The notes: generated by a model not told the origin, from the sequence alone. Numbered from the stretch's first letter, positions 1-6,664 are shown. The stretch is DNA of 12,459 nucleotides from Nitrosomonas sp. (GCA_005779435.1 SXJH01000134.1:1-12459); one strand, 5' to 3'. Numbers and translations are program-made.

Positions 1-1
1 C

Positions 2-424
2 ATCACCAAGCCTTTTTCCCCCCGGGAATTGCTGGCGCGGATCAAAGCCGTACTGCGCCGGCGATTGCCGGAAATGTCGGACGAAGTCATCGAAATCGGC
101 GGCCTAAAGCTGGATCCCGTTACCCATAGAGTATATGCGCAAGCCGACGATAATAATGTCAAAGCGGAAAAACTTTTATTGGGCCCAACGGAATTCCGCT
201 TATTGCATTTTTTGATGACTTATGCGGAGCGTGTGCATTCACGCACACAGCTATTGAATCGTATCTGGGGCGATCATGTTTTTATCGAAGACCGTACCGT
301 TGATGTTCATATCCGCCGGTTGCGAAAAAACCTTGAATCTGTTGGTAAAGAGCATTTAGTACAAACTGTCAGAGGGACAGGATATCGCTTCTCGGTAGAA
401 AAAAGCGAAGAAAGCGTCGAATAA
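2..424 (+). CDS. phoB: PhoB-like response regulator, C-terminal part (5' end outside window)
   Basis: This is the 3' part of an OmpR/PhoB-class response regulator; the reading frame is open from base 2, so the true start is to the left. The first visible residues, ITKPFSPREL, are the end of the receiver domain, with the conserved lysine-proline pair of the phosphorylation switch. A linker follows, then the winged-helix DNA-binding domain (about residues 50-133 of the visible part) with LGPTEFRLL, the recognition-helix segment DRTVDVHIRRLRKNL and the wing VRGTGYRF. In the PhoB family this protein activates phosphate-starvation genes once phosphorylated by PhoR. No kinase gene follows: the next gene is antisense and unrelated. 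PhoB is the best match among OmpR-type regulators, but the identity rests on the C-terminal part only. Confidence 0.85.
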   Translation: MTKPFSPRELLARIKAVLRRRLPEMSDEVIEIGGLKLDPVTHRVYAQADDNNVKAEKLLLGPTEFRLLHFLMTYAERVHSRTQLLNRIWGDHVFIEDRTVDVHIRRLRKNLESVGKEHLVQTVRGTGYRFSVEKSEESVE

Positions 425-441
425 CCGAATCGCCCTTTTTT
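414..441 (+). terminator. Possible weak terminator after phoB
   Basis: The last codons and stop of phoB can form a short imperfect stem: GCGTCG (414-419) with CGA (426-428) and CGC (431-433), with a two-base bulge. Six T residues follow at 436-441. The stem is short, so this is only a candidate. The same bases form the left copy of a direct repeat (see 422-434). Confidence 0.25.
422..434 (+). repeat. Left copy of direct repeat flanking the OLD gene
   Basis: TAACCGAATCGCC, which begins with the phoB stop codon, matches TAACTGAATCGCC at 2356-2368 in 12 of 13 bases and in the same orientation. Both copies run into a six-T tract, directly in the left copy apart from one C and after TCTG-type spacing in the right copy. 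The pair encloses about 1.9 kb that holds only the OLD-like gene with its promoter region and tail. I read it as a possible target-site or recombination duplication. Confidence 0.4.
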
Positions 442-499
442 CCCGAAAACAAGGCTTATCACACACAGGGGATCTTGACATCATGTTTTTTTGGATTCA

Positions 500-561
500 G
501 AACCCCGAACAAAGATTCACTATTCGACAGTTAGCCGGATCATCAAAGGAGAACGGGGTTC
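500..561. repeat. 8-bp inverted repeat in the tail downstream of the OLD gene
   Basis: GAACCCCG (500-507) and CGGGGTTC (554-561) are perfect inverted copies separated by 46 bases. They lie in the 153-base gap between phoB and the 3' end of the OLD gene. No T-tract follows in either direction, so this is not a standard intrinsic terminator. It could be a transcript 3'-end structure or an element-end signal. Nothing else is recognisable in the gap apart from a perfect TTGACA at 475-480 that lacks a matching -10. Confidence 0.35.
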
Positions 562-577
562 ATGGTACTTCCGACAA

Positions 578-2257
578 CTACTGCATTGCCTTTGTAATTA
601 ACTTAGATAACTTGTAGAACTCACCAAAATACTCGGTTCCCGGAGTTGCTTTTTGCTTAAACTCGGTCAGCAACAATCGCTTAAGTTTTTGCTTTGCAGA
701 CTTCGCCTCTTCGTTAGTGCCGCCCATCACTTGTTGAACCAATTCTCCATTTGTTCCATAAACCGCATTACGGACGCTCTCAGGGAGTAAGCCTTCAATT
801 TTGTTACGGCCACCCCCATTAATTCCAACTGCGGAATAGTGTTTCAACTTCTCCAGTCCGAGTCCTTGTAACAGTTTAGAAAGACCGTTTTCGGCATCAA
901 GGTCGAATGTAATAAAGAATCTGTCATATCGGCGCATGATGAAACGTAGCAAAACGCCATTATTAATGGCTCCTGTGCCACCATATGCAAAAACCTCACC
1001 GTCAAAGTTGAGCCGATGCACACCATGTGACTCATCCCTGAGCATTTCGAAGTATTCCTTGTCGATGTCGCCTTCGACGAGAAGAATTCGGCTAGTCCGG
1101 GAAAAAAACAACTCTCTCCATGGCTCAAATTCAGGGTTCGCAAGGCCAAGATTTTGAGCGAACGGTTCCATCCAATTCTCGGTTCCGACTTCTATTCTTT
1201 CGGTGCATCGTAGCTGACCACCTTCCGACCTGCGACGCAGCAAGACGTTACTTTCCGGTCGTTGCTGGCTCAGAAAATACGGACTGTGAGTTGCAACCAA
1301 CACCTGTACTTTGAACTCTTCGCACAAATCCTGAATTAACCGGCCAAACTCAGCTTGAGCGGAGGGGTGTAAGAAACTCTCTGGCTCCTCTATAACCAAA
1401 ATTGGAGCCAGCTTTGTGTCATCGTCAGTCGATTCGCTCAGCTTCTTTGCTTTGAATAGGGTCAATAGGATATGAGTACGATTTCTAGTGCCGCTTCCCC
1501 ACTCATCAAGTGCCACATCAAGTTTCTTGTCTCCTAACGTGATATTGATTGGAAGAAAATCCAATGCAAGCTTTGGCGCAGAAAGACCTACCGTGTACTT
1601 TTCTTCCAATCGACCTAGTAAATCGGAGATGTCTTTTTGGTGCTTCTTGGCAAAGCTAGAGATCGTTTTTGACAGCTTGTCTCGATCCTTTACAAGCTGT
1701 TCACGATCAGTTTTTGAAAGTTCGCCAAAAAGATCGGTCAACTGATTTCGCGTTCCAAATGGGTCTTTAGGTTCTGTTGAGTTATAGAACTGAAATGCGC
1801 CAGAATTTCTAATCGTCTTGAATAGGGTGCGCGACTTGAATGAATCTAGTTGGCTTTCACCATGGGTGACCACTAGCTCAGGCTGATCCTTATCTCGGTT
1901 GTATTCTGCCGACAAATGCAAAGTGATTGATGGAACAACATCTCCGATTTTGAAGAATTCATCGGCAAGTTTAAATACGGCTGCATCTCTCATTCGATCA
2001 ACTTCAAGCGTAATCGAAAACTTGATCGGCTCAACCGAATTCTTTTCTTTCCAAGCGGGGAAGTGTTGTGGGAAGTTGATTTCCTCGTCTCTGTATCTAA
2101 ATCGACGCTCCGGCTCGAATAACATCTTCAATACTCTGAGGAGATTGGATTTTCCCGAGTTGTTCTTTCCGCTGATTGCAGTATAGAAGGACGGAAATTC
2201 GACGCTTAAATCTTCAATACTTCTGAAGTTGATTAGAGTCAGATTAGATATTTTCAT
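578..2257 (-). CDS. OLD-family ATPase/TOPRIM endonuclease, stand-alone (class 1-like)
   Basis: The 559-residue product has an N-terminal ABC/AAA-type ATPase: FRSIEDL start, Walker A GKNNSGKS (30-37), signature-like WGSGTRNR (253-260), Walker B ILVIEEPE (286-293) and H-loop ATHSPYF (322-328). A C-terminal TOPRIM nuclease domain follows: VEGDIDKEYF (394-403), FDLD (451-454) and NKIEGLLP (485-492). This order defines OLD (overcoming lysogenization defect) proteins, which use ATP and metal-dependent DNA cleavage; several act in phage defence. No UvrD-like gajB or other partner adjoins it, so it resembles class 1 OLD rather than Gabija. The frame stays open upstream to 2509, but MKISNLTLINFRSI at 2257 is the canonical start, and the upstream residues would cross the promoter palindrome and the nuclease gene. 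No clear Shine-Dalgarno is seen. The gene is visibly more AT-rich than its neighbours, which suggests transfer. Confidence 0.88.
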   Translation of the reverse strand: MKISNLTLINFRSIEDLSVEFPSFYTAISGKNNSGKSNLLRVLKMLFEPERRFRYRDEEINFPQHFPAWKEKNSVEPIKFSITLEVDRMRDAAVFKLADEFFKIGDVVPSITLHLSAEYNRDKDQPELVVTHGESQLDSFKSRTLFKTIRNSGAFQFYNSTEPKDPFGTRNQLTDLFGELSKTDREQLVKDRDKLSKTISSFAKKHQKDISDLLGRLEEKYTVGLSAPKLALDFLPINITLGDKKLDVALDEWGSGTRNRTHILLTLFKAKKLSESTDDDTKLAPILVIEEPESFLHPSAQAEFGRLIQDLCEEFKVQVLVATHSPYFLSQQRPESNVLLRRRSEGGQLRCTERIEVGTENWMEPFAQNLGLANPEFEPWRELFFSRTSRILLVEGDIDKEYFEMLRDESHGVHRLNFDGEVFAYGGTGAINNGVLLRFIMRRYDRFFITFDLDAENGLSKLLQGLGLEKLKHYSAVGINGGGRNKIEGLLPESVRNAVYGTNGELVQQVMGGTNEEAKSAKQKLKRLLLTEFKQKATPGTEYFGEFYKLSKLITKAMQ

Positions 2258-2284
2258 CGCGTATCGGCTTAACAAAGGGGCACT

Positions 2285-2301
2285 GGGGTTTGTGCTACCC
2301 C
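2285..2301 (-). other. Small hairpin in the OLD gene leader
   Basis: GGGGT (2285-2289) and ACCCC (2297-2301) can pair with a 7-base loop in the predicted 5' untranslated leader of the OLD transcript, about 28 bases before the start codon. The leader has no obvious ribosome binding site. The hairpin is short and may be chance. Confidence 0.2.
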
Positions 2302-2327
2302 GATGCAGATTGGTTGAAACATAACGT

Positions 2328-2352
2328 AATATATACGACATTTTCTGTCGTA
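2328..2352 (-). promoter_or_regulatory. OLD gene promoter region with palindromic operator
   Basis: A perfect 7-bp inverted repeat with a 5-base centre, TACGACA-TTTTC-TGTCGTA, occupies 2334-2352. Directly next to it, reading on the minus strand, is TATATT (2328-2333), a 5/6 match to a sigma-70 -10 box. The palindrome therefore fills the usual -35/-10 spacer, where a repressor would block RNA polymerase. The -35 side is poor. The predicted leader to the start codon at 2257 would be about 65 bases. The palindrome is seen directly; its operator role is inferred. Confidence 0.45.
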
Positions 2353-2355
2353 GCG

Positions 2356-2368
2356 TAACTGAATCGCC
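2356..2368 (+). repeat. Right copy of direct repeat flanking the OLD gene
   Basis: TAACTGAATCGCC matches the left copy at 422-434 with one mismatch. It lies just outside the OLD promoter palindrome, between it and the 3' end of the nuclease gene. Joining this copy straight to phoB would restore a simple convergent phoB / nuclease arrangement with a gap of about 70 bases. Confidence 0.4.
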
Positions 2369-2416
2369 TCTGTTTTTTCTGAAGATAAGATTTATCGAAC
2401 TCGCTGAAAAAACAGA
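2369..2416. repeat. Perfect 11-bp inverted repeat between nuclease and OLD genes
   Basis: TCTGTTTTTTC (2369-2379) and GAAAAAACAGA (2406-2416) are exact inverted copies with a 26-base centre. They lie in the 182-base gap downstream of the nuclease stop codon. The stem is A/T-rich with no GC-rich core, so it is not a classic terminator. It could be a bidirectional 3'-end structure or a protein-binding site left from the convergent phoB/nuclease junction. Confidence 0.4.
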
Positions 2417-2439
2417 TCGCCCCCATTCCCCTCGCCCTC

Positions 2440-3291
2440 CTACTGCACAACCAACGAACTCGGATGTTGCACCAGTATTGAATAGCGATCTTTGCTTCGG
2501 GCAACCCAACCGCGAATTTCCAAGGATTTGCCGACGTAAGCCGATATTTCCGGAAATAATTTGAGGTTGCTGTTGGCGATACGTACGTCGACCTTATCGT
2601 TAAAAATCAGCCGGGTATATTTTTTGTTGGTTTTAACGGTGACCGGAGAACCGATGAATCGTTGCCAGCCTTTGGTATGACCGGCAATTTGCGTAATGGG
2701 GCGAGGCTGATATTCCGGCATTGCCCAAACGCCGAGTTTTTTCTTTTCGGCGTGTTGTTGCGCCTGGATCAGTTTGTCGGTATAGCGCAGGTTAGGCGGA
2801 ACAATGCTGAGCGTCCCCAGTCCGTTTTGCAGCAAAGCAAGGTTGATGTGTTTGCCATCGGGCAAGAAAACATAGGCAAGCTGGCGTTTGTATTTGTCTT
2901 TTTTCTCCTGATCGAATTCCAGAAACACTTCTTTTCCCTGCAACAAATTCTGCAGCCATTTTTTTGCCGCAACTCCGCCGGATTCTTCGCTGCGCACGCG
3001 GCTTTCGATTTCCGGCGTATTCACGCCGAGCAAACGTATTTGCTTGCCGCCCTCCAGCGTAATCGTATCGCCATCGTATACTTTGTCGACTCGATACAAC
3101 CGACGCTGTACTTGCGTACGGATTTGCATTTGCTGCGCACCGGCGGACGGCGTATCGGAATAAGTGACGCGCCCCCGCTCGTCGACATTGCGGTAGATGG
3201 TGCTCGCAAAAAGCGCCGGTGCCGCGATGAGCAGCAATAAGCCGATAACCCGGTAACATCGCTTGTTGTAAAACATATCGGTCGACAGCAT
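2440..3291 (-). CDS. Exported thermonuclease-like protein (DUF4124 + SNase domain)
   Basis: The 283-residue product starts with a signal peptide or membrane anchor (about residues 12-30). A short DUF4124-type segment follows, YRNVDERGRVTYSDTP (33-48), and then a staphylococcal-nuclease domain (about 64-191). Catalytic matches to Staphylococcus nuclease are DGDT (73-76), R86 in RLLGVNTPE, E94 and R136 in KYKRQLAYV. The calcium ligand equivalent to Asp40 is Asn91. A C-terminal extension (about 205-283) containing LEIRGWV and HPSSL looks like an extra OB-fold-like domain; this is inferred. Such proteins cut DNA or RNA in the periplasm or outside the cell. The chosen start, 3291, has a weak GGGA upstream; Met6 is an alternative. 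The gene is convergent with phoB across the OLD gene and divergent from the symporter. Confidence 0.85.
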   Translation of the reverse strand: MLSTDMFYNKRCYRVIGLLLLIAAPALFASTIYRNVDERGRVTYSDTPSAGAQQMQIRTQVQRRLYRVDKVYDGDTITLEGGKQIRLLGVNTPEIESRVRSEESGGVAAKKWLQNLLQGKEVFLEFDQEKKDKYKRQLAYVFLPDGKHINLALLQNGLGTLSIVPPNLRYTDKLIQAQQHAEKKKLGVWAMPEYQPRPITQIAGHTKGWQRFIGSPVTVKTNKKYTRLIFNDKVDVRIANSNLKLFPEISAYVGKSLEIRGWVARSKDRYSILVQHPSSLVVQ

Positions 3292-3515
3292 TAATCCCGA
3301 TGCGGCTTAACCGGTCACGGCAGGACGGCAAAATGCACGGCGAAATGAAATGTGGCAAAATGAAAAATTTAGCATTCGATCGTTCTCATGATTGGTTGGC
3401 GTAATAGACCGTTGAATGCGCAATATATCAGTTAACGGTCACTTGGTTTGATCGAAAAATCGCCGGTTTTCGCCTGGATTTTTGCATGTAATGTATTACG
3501 GGAGCTCTACAACGA
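3292..3515. other. Divergent intergenic region (nuclease / AGCS symporter)
   Basis: This 224-base region must hold promoters for both the nuclease (minus) and the symporter (plus), but no clear -35/-10 pair stands out. Two inverted repeats are visible: GACCGTT (3407-3413) with AACGGTC (3434-3440), and CGAAAA (3453-3458) with TTTTCG (3467-3472). Either could be a regulator site on the symporter side. A Shine-Dalgarno GGGAG (3500-3504) lies 11 bases before the symporter ATG. Confidence 0.3.
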
Positions 3516-4961
3516 ATGGAAATCGACAAATTAATTGATGCGACTTTCGAGCCGGTTTCAAACGCGGTGGCATCGGTTATTTTCTACAGCATTCGACTGC
3601 TCGATCTTGAGATCAAGCTGATTTTGATTTGGCTGGTCATAGCGGCACTGTTTTTTACGTTTTATCTCGGCTTCATCAATATCCGTTATTTTGCGCATGC
3701 CATCGACGTTCTGCGCGGCAAGCACGATCATGGCAGGCCGAACGGTCAAATCAGCCGTTTTCAGGCGTTGATGACATCGTTATCGGCCACCATCGGATTG
3801 GGCAATATCGCCGGCGTCGCCGTAGCGATTTCCGTCGGCGGGCCGGGTGCCGCGTTCTGGATGGCGCTCATGGGCGTGCTCAGCATGTCGACCAAATTTG
3901 CCGAGGTGACCTTGGGCGTCAAATACCGCCAATACGGCTCTGCACACGATCCAAACATGATTTCCGGCGGCCCGATGTATTACTTGCACAGCGCGTTCGA
4001 TCGGCTGCAACAACCGCGCATGGCAAAATTTATGGCGGGGCTGTTTGCGGCTTGTTGCATCGGCGGCACCATCGGCGCCGGCGGATTGTTCCAAGCCAAT
4101 CAGGCGTACCAGCAAGCACTGGTGGTGACGGGCGGCGATGCCAGTTTCATCGCGGACAAAGGCTGGTTGTTCGGCTTATTCATGGCGGTGCTGGTGGGCA
4201 TGGTCATCATCGGCGGAATTCAATGGATCGCTGCGGTGGCCGGGCGCATCGTACCGGTCATGGCGGTTATTTATGTGATCGCGGGATTGGTCGTGATCGG
4301 CGTGCATCATGCGGCTATTCCCGGCGCCATCAAAACCATTTTTGAATTGGCGTTGTACCCCGAAGCCGGTATCGGCGCGCTGATGGGCGCTTTGTTGATG
4401 GGTGTTCAGCGCGCCACCTTTTCCAACGAAGCGGGGTTGGGATCGTCGGCGATTGCGCATGCGGCGGTAAAAACCGATGTGCCGGTCAGTCAGGGCATGG
4501 TGGCGATGCTCGGGCCGTTCATCGATACGGTGGTGGTTTGCATGATTACGGCCTTGGTCATCGTCATTTCCGGCGCATATGTCGAAGGCAGCGGCATCGA
4601 AGGCGTGCAATTGGCTTCGCGCGCGTTTGCTTCCGGGATTTCGTGGTTTCCATATGTGTTGGCGCTGACGGTTTTCCTATTCGCTTATTCGACCATGATT
4701 TCGTGGTCTTATTACGGCTTAAAGTGCACCACGTATTTGTTCGGCGAACGCATCATGGTCGATCGAATTTATAAGCTGCTGTTTTGCTTATTTATCGTCA
4801 TCGGCGCCTCGTCGCAGCTATCCCACATCATCCTGTTCACCGATGCCATGGTATTTGCCATGGCGGTTCCGAATATCATCGGCTTGTATATGCTGGCGCC
4901 CGAGGTCAAACGCGACTTGCAAGCTTATCTACGCGACTTGCAGCAAAAAAGAAACGGATAA
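3516..4961 (+). CDS. Sodium:alanine/glycine symporter (AGCS family)
   Basis: The 481-residue integral inner-membrane protein belongs to the alanine-or-glycine:cation symporter family (AlsT/DagA/AgcS type), which imports small amino acids with sodium. Family hallmarks are SATIGLGNIAGVAVAI followed by SVGGPGAAFW (90-115), GGPMYYL (151-157), GTIGAGGLFQANQ (184-196) and NEAGLGSSAIAHAA (304-317). About ten to eleven hydrophobic segments span the protein, and the length is normal for the family. The ATG is preceded by GGGAG at 3500-3504. It lies 100 bases ahead of mlaF on the same strand with no visible terminator between, so read-through into the mla genes is possible. The exact substrate (alanine, glycine or another) cannot be told from sequence. 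Confidence 0.93.
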   Translation: MEIDKLIDATFEPVSNAVASVIFYSIRLLDLEIKLILIWLVIAALFFTFYLGFINIRYFAHAIDVLRGKHDHGRPNGQISRFQALMTSLSATIGLGNIAGVAVAISVGGPGAAFWMALMGVLSMSTKFAEVTLGVKYRQYGSAHDPNMISGGPMYYLHSAFDRLQQPRMAKFMAGLFAACCIGGTIGAGGLFQANQAYQQALVVTGGDASFIADKGWLFGLFMAVLVGMVIIGGIQWIAAVAGRIVPVMAVIYVIAGLVVIGVHHAAIPGAIKTIFELALYPEAGIGALMGALLMGVQRATFSNEAGLGSSAIAHAAVKTDVPVSQGMVAMLGPFIDTVVVCMITALVIVISGAYVEGSGIEGVQLASRAFASGISWFPYVLALTVFLFAYSTMISWSYYGLKCTTYLFGERIMVDRIYKLLFCLFIVIGASSQLSHIILFTDAMVFAMAVPNIIGLYMLAPEVKRDLQAYLRDLQQKRNG

Positions 4962-4992
4962 AACATCTTTCCACCGCGAAAGTACATTAAAA

Positions 4993-4998
4993 TTGACA
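4993..4998 (+). promoter_or_regulatory. Candidate -35 element upstream of mlaF
   Basis: A perfect TTGACA lies in the 100-base gap before mlaF, 63 bases ahead of the start codon. No recognisable -10 is found at 15-19 bases downstream, so this is a weak promoter candidate only. The gap contains no clear terminator for the symporter gene. Confidence 0.2.
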
Positions 4999-5061
4999 CC
5001 GCTTTTAACAGCGCGAACAAAACAACAATTAAAACACCACTTATCGGCTTAACGGCACAGC

Positions 5062-5874
5062 ATGGCATCCGAAAATCTCATCGACATCAAGGATCTGAAT
5101 TTTTCCTACGATACGCGCGCCATTTTAAAAGGCATCAACATGACGATGCAGCGCGGCAAAGTGATCGCCATCATGGGCGGAAGCGGATCGGGCAAAACCA
5201 CGCTACTCCGGTTAATCGGCGGCACGCTGCAACCCTCTTCCGGTTATGTGAAATTCGCCGGGCAGGTCGTGCATGAGCTTAACCGCGATGCCCTGTTTAC
5301 ATTGCGCCGCAAGATGGGCATGTTGTTTCAATTCGGCGCGCTGTTTACCGATCTGTCGGTGTTCGATAACGTCGCATTCCAAATGCGCGAGCACACCGAT
5401 CTGCCCGAATCGATGATTCGCGATCTGGTGTTGATGAAACTGCATGCCGTAGGGTTGCGCGGCGCACATCGTTTGATGCCGAACGAATTATCCGGCGGCA
5501 TGGCGCGGCGGGTGGCTTTGGCGCGTTCGATCGCACTCGACCCGATGTTGATCATGTACGACGAGCCTTTTACCGGACTCGATCCGATTTCGTTGAGCGT
5601 CATCGGCAATTTGATCCGCCGTTTGACCGACACATTGGGCATGACGTCGATTGTGGTAACGCACGACGTTCAGGAATCGCTGAAAATCGTCGATTATGTC
5701 TACTTCATCGCCGACGGCGTCATTGCCGCCGAAGGTACGCCGCAACAAGTACGCGATTCGGTCGCGCCGTTCGTGCATCAATTCGTTCACGGCGAAGAAG
5801 ACGGCCCAGTGCCGTTTCATTACCCTGCGAAGCAATACCGCAGCGATCTGAATCTGGAGGATACCGTTGTTTAA
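5062..5874 (+). CDS. mlaF: Phospholipid transport ATP-binding protein MlaF
   Basis: The 270-residue cytoplasmic ATPase belongs to the MlaFEDB complex, which powers phospholipid transfer at the inner membrane to keep the outer membrane asymmetric. It shows Walker A GGSGSGKT (39-46), Q-loop LFQFGALF (88-95), signature LSGGM (143-147), Walker B MLIMYDEP (162-169) and H-loop His201. The C-terminal tail FVHGEEDGPVPFHYP (241-255) is typical of MlaF, where it reaches the partner subunit and MlaB. The length is normal. The ATG has no strong Shine-Dalgarno. It overlaps mlaE by 8 bases and is the first of five tightly spaced mla genes. Confidence 0.95.
   Translation: MASENLIDIKDLNFSYDTRAILKGINMTMQRGKVIAIMGGSGSGKTTLLRLIGGTLQPSSGYVKFAGQVVHELNRDALFTLRRKMGMLFQFGALFTDLSVFDNVAFQMREHTDLPESMIRDLVLMKLHAVGLRGAHRLMPNELSGGMARRVALARSIALDPMLIMYDEPFTGLDPISLSVIGNLIRRLTDTLGMTSIVVTHDVQESLKIVDYVYFIADGVIAAEGTPQQVRDSVAPFVHQFVHGEEDGPVPFHYPAKQYRSDLNLEDTVV
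5856..5860 (+). promoter_or_regulatory. Strong Shine-Dalgarno that fixes a TTG start for mlaE
   Basis: GGAGG lies 6 bases ahead of the TTG at 5867-5869, inside the end of mlaF. It supports TTG as the mlaE start, since no ATG or GTG in frame lies at a better distance. Confidence 0.7.
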
Positions 5875-6664
5875 ACATATCGTGTCCGGTATCCAAAATA
5901 TCGGGCACCGGGTGATTGAAAGCGTTTGGCGGCTCGGTGTTGCGACCCGGTTTTTTCTGTTGGTGCTGCTCAAATCCGGCACCAGTCTGCGGCGTTTCGG
6001 TCTGGTAATCCGGGAGCTGTATTTCACCGGCGTGTTGTCGTTGATCATCATCGTCGTATCCGGTTTATTCGTCGGCATGGTATTGGGCTTGCAAGGCTAC
6101 GAAACGCTGCAGAAATACGGCTCCGAATCGGCGGTCGGCACGCTGGTCGCCTTATCGCTGGTGCGTGAATTGGGGCCGGTGGTGGCGGCATTATTATTCG
6201 CCAGCCGCGCCGGTTCGGCGATTACCGCCGAAATCGGCTTGATGAAAGCCACCGAGCAATTGGCCGCGATGGGCATGATGGCGGTCGATCCGATAGCGCG
6301 CGTGGTTGCGCCGCGCTTCTGGGCCGGTGTGATTTCGATGCCGTTTCTGGCGGCCATTTTTTCGGTGATGGGCGTATTCGGCGGCTATTTGGTTACCGTG
6401 GTATTCATCGGCGTCGATGAAGGCTCTTACTGGTCGCAGATGCAAAGCGCGGTGGACTTCCGCTTCGATATCGTCAACGGCTTCATCAAGAGTTGTTTCT
6501 TTGGTGTCGCAGTTACGGCCATTGCGGTATTTGAAGGCTACGATGCGCCGCCGACGGCGGAAGGCGTATCCGGCGCAACCACGCGCACCGTCGTCACATC
6601 GTCGCTGGTGATTTTGGGACTTGATTTTATTTTGACCGCGTTCATGTTTAGAGGAGTGAGTTAA
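5867..6664 (+). CDS. mlaE: Phospholipid transport permease MlaE
   Basis: The 265-residue inner-membrane permease is of the MlaE/YrbE family, the membrane core through which lipid passes between MlaD and the ATPase-driven cavity. Typical features are the N-terminal amphipathic segment, the hydrophobic stretch around 53-75, ELGPVVAALLFASRAGSAITAE (101-122, the family's most conserved part) and the coupling segment ATEQLAAMGM (128-137), which contacts MlaF. Several further membrane segments follow, ending at LDFILTAFMFRG. The start is TTG, set by GGAGG at 5856-5860. The gene overlaps mlaF by 8 bases and mlaD by 1 base (TAATG), which points to coupled translation. Confidence 0.95.
   Translation: MFKHIVSGIQNIGHRVIESVWRLGVATRFFLLVLLKSGTSLRRFGLVIRELYFTGVLSLIIIVVSGLFVGMVLGLQGYETLQKYGSESAVGTLVALSLVRELGPVVAALLFASRAGSAITAEIGLMKATEQLAAMGMMAVDPIARVVAPRFWAGVISMPFLAAIFSVMGVFGGYLVTVVFIGVDEGSYWSQMQSAVDFRFDIVNGFIKSCFFGVAVTAIAVFEGYDAPPTAEGVSGATTRTVVTSSLVILGLDFILTAFMFRGVS

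Noticed and set aside
475..480. Perfect TTGACA as a promoter after phoB
   Set aside because: No -10-like hexamer lies 15-19 bases downstream.
483..617. A 44-codon ORF on the plus strand with AGGGGA upstream, between phoB and the OLD gene, as a phoR remnant or small gene
   Set aside because: Its start has no membrane segment as PhoR would, its 3' third is antisense to the OLD coding end, and no family resemblance is visible.
844..1149. Open frame antisense or shifted within the OLD gene
   Set aside because: It lies inside a well-supported coding sequence and its product shows no domain features.
503..2495. Imperfect inverted similarity between 503-527 (CCCGAA, CAAAGAT, CTATTC blocks) and the 3' coding end of the nuclease gene (about 2470-2495) as terminal inverted repeats
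   Set aside because: It needs two gaps, the blocks are only 6-7 bases, and one copy lies inside an intact conserved coding sequence outside the better-supported direct repeats.
2258..2509. N-terminal extension of the OLD protein back to an ATG at 2509
   Set aside because: The extra 84 residues cross the promoter palindrome and the end of the nuclease gene and do not resemble any domain, while MKISNLTLINFRSI at 2257 is the usual start of these ATPases.
2262..5053. The 12-base string TATCGGCTTAAC at 2262-2273 and 5042-5053, and GCTTAAC as a possible integron attC core
   Set aside because: A few 12-base matches are expected by chance in a window this long, and no matching second core or attC fold is found nearby.
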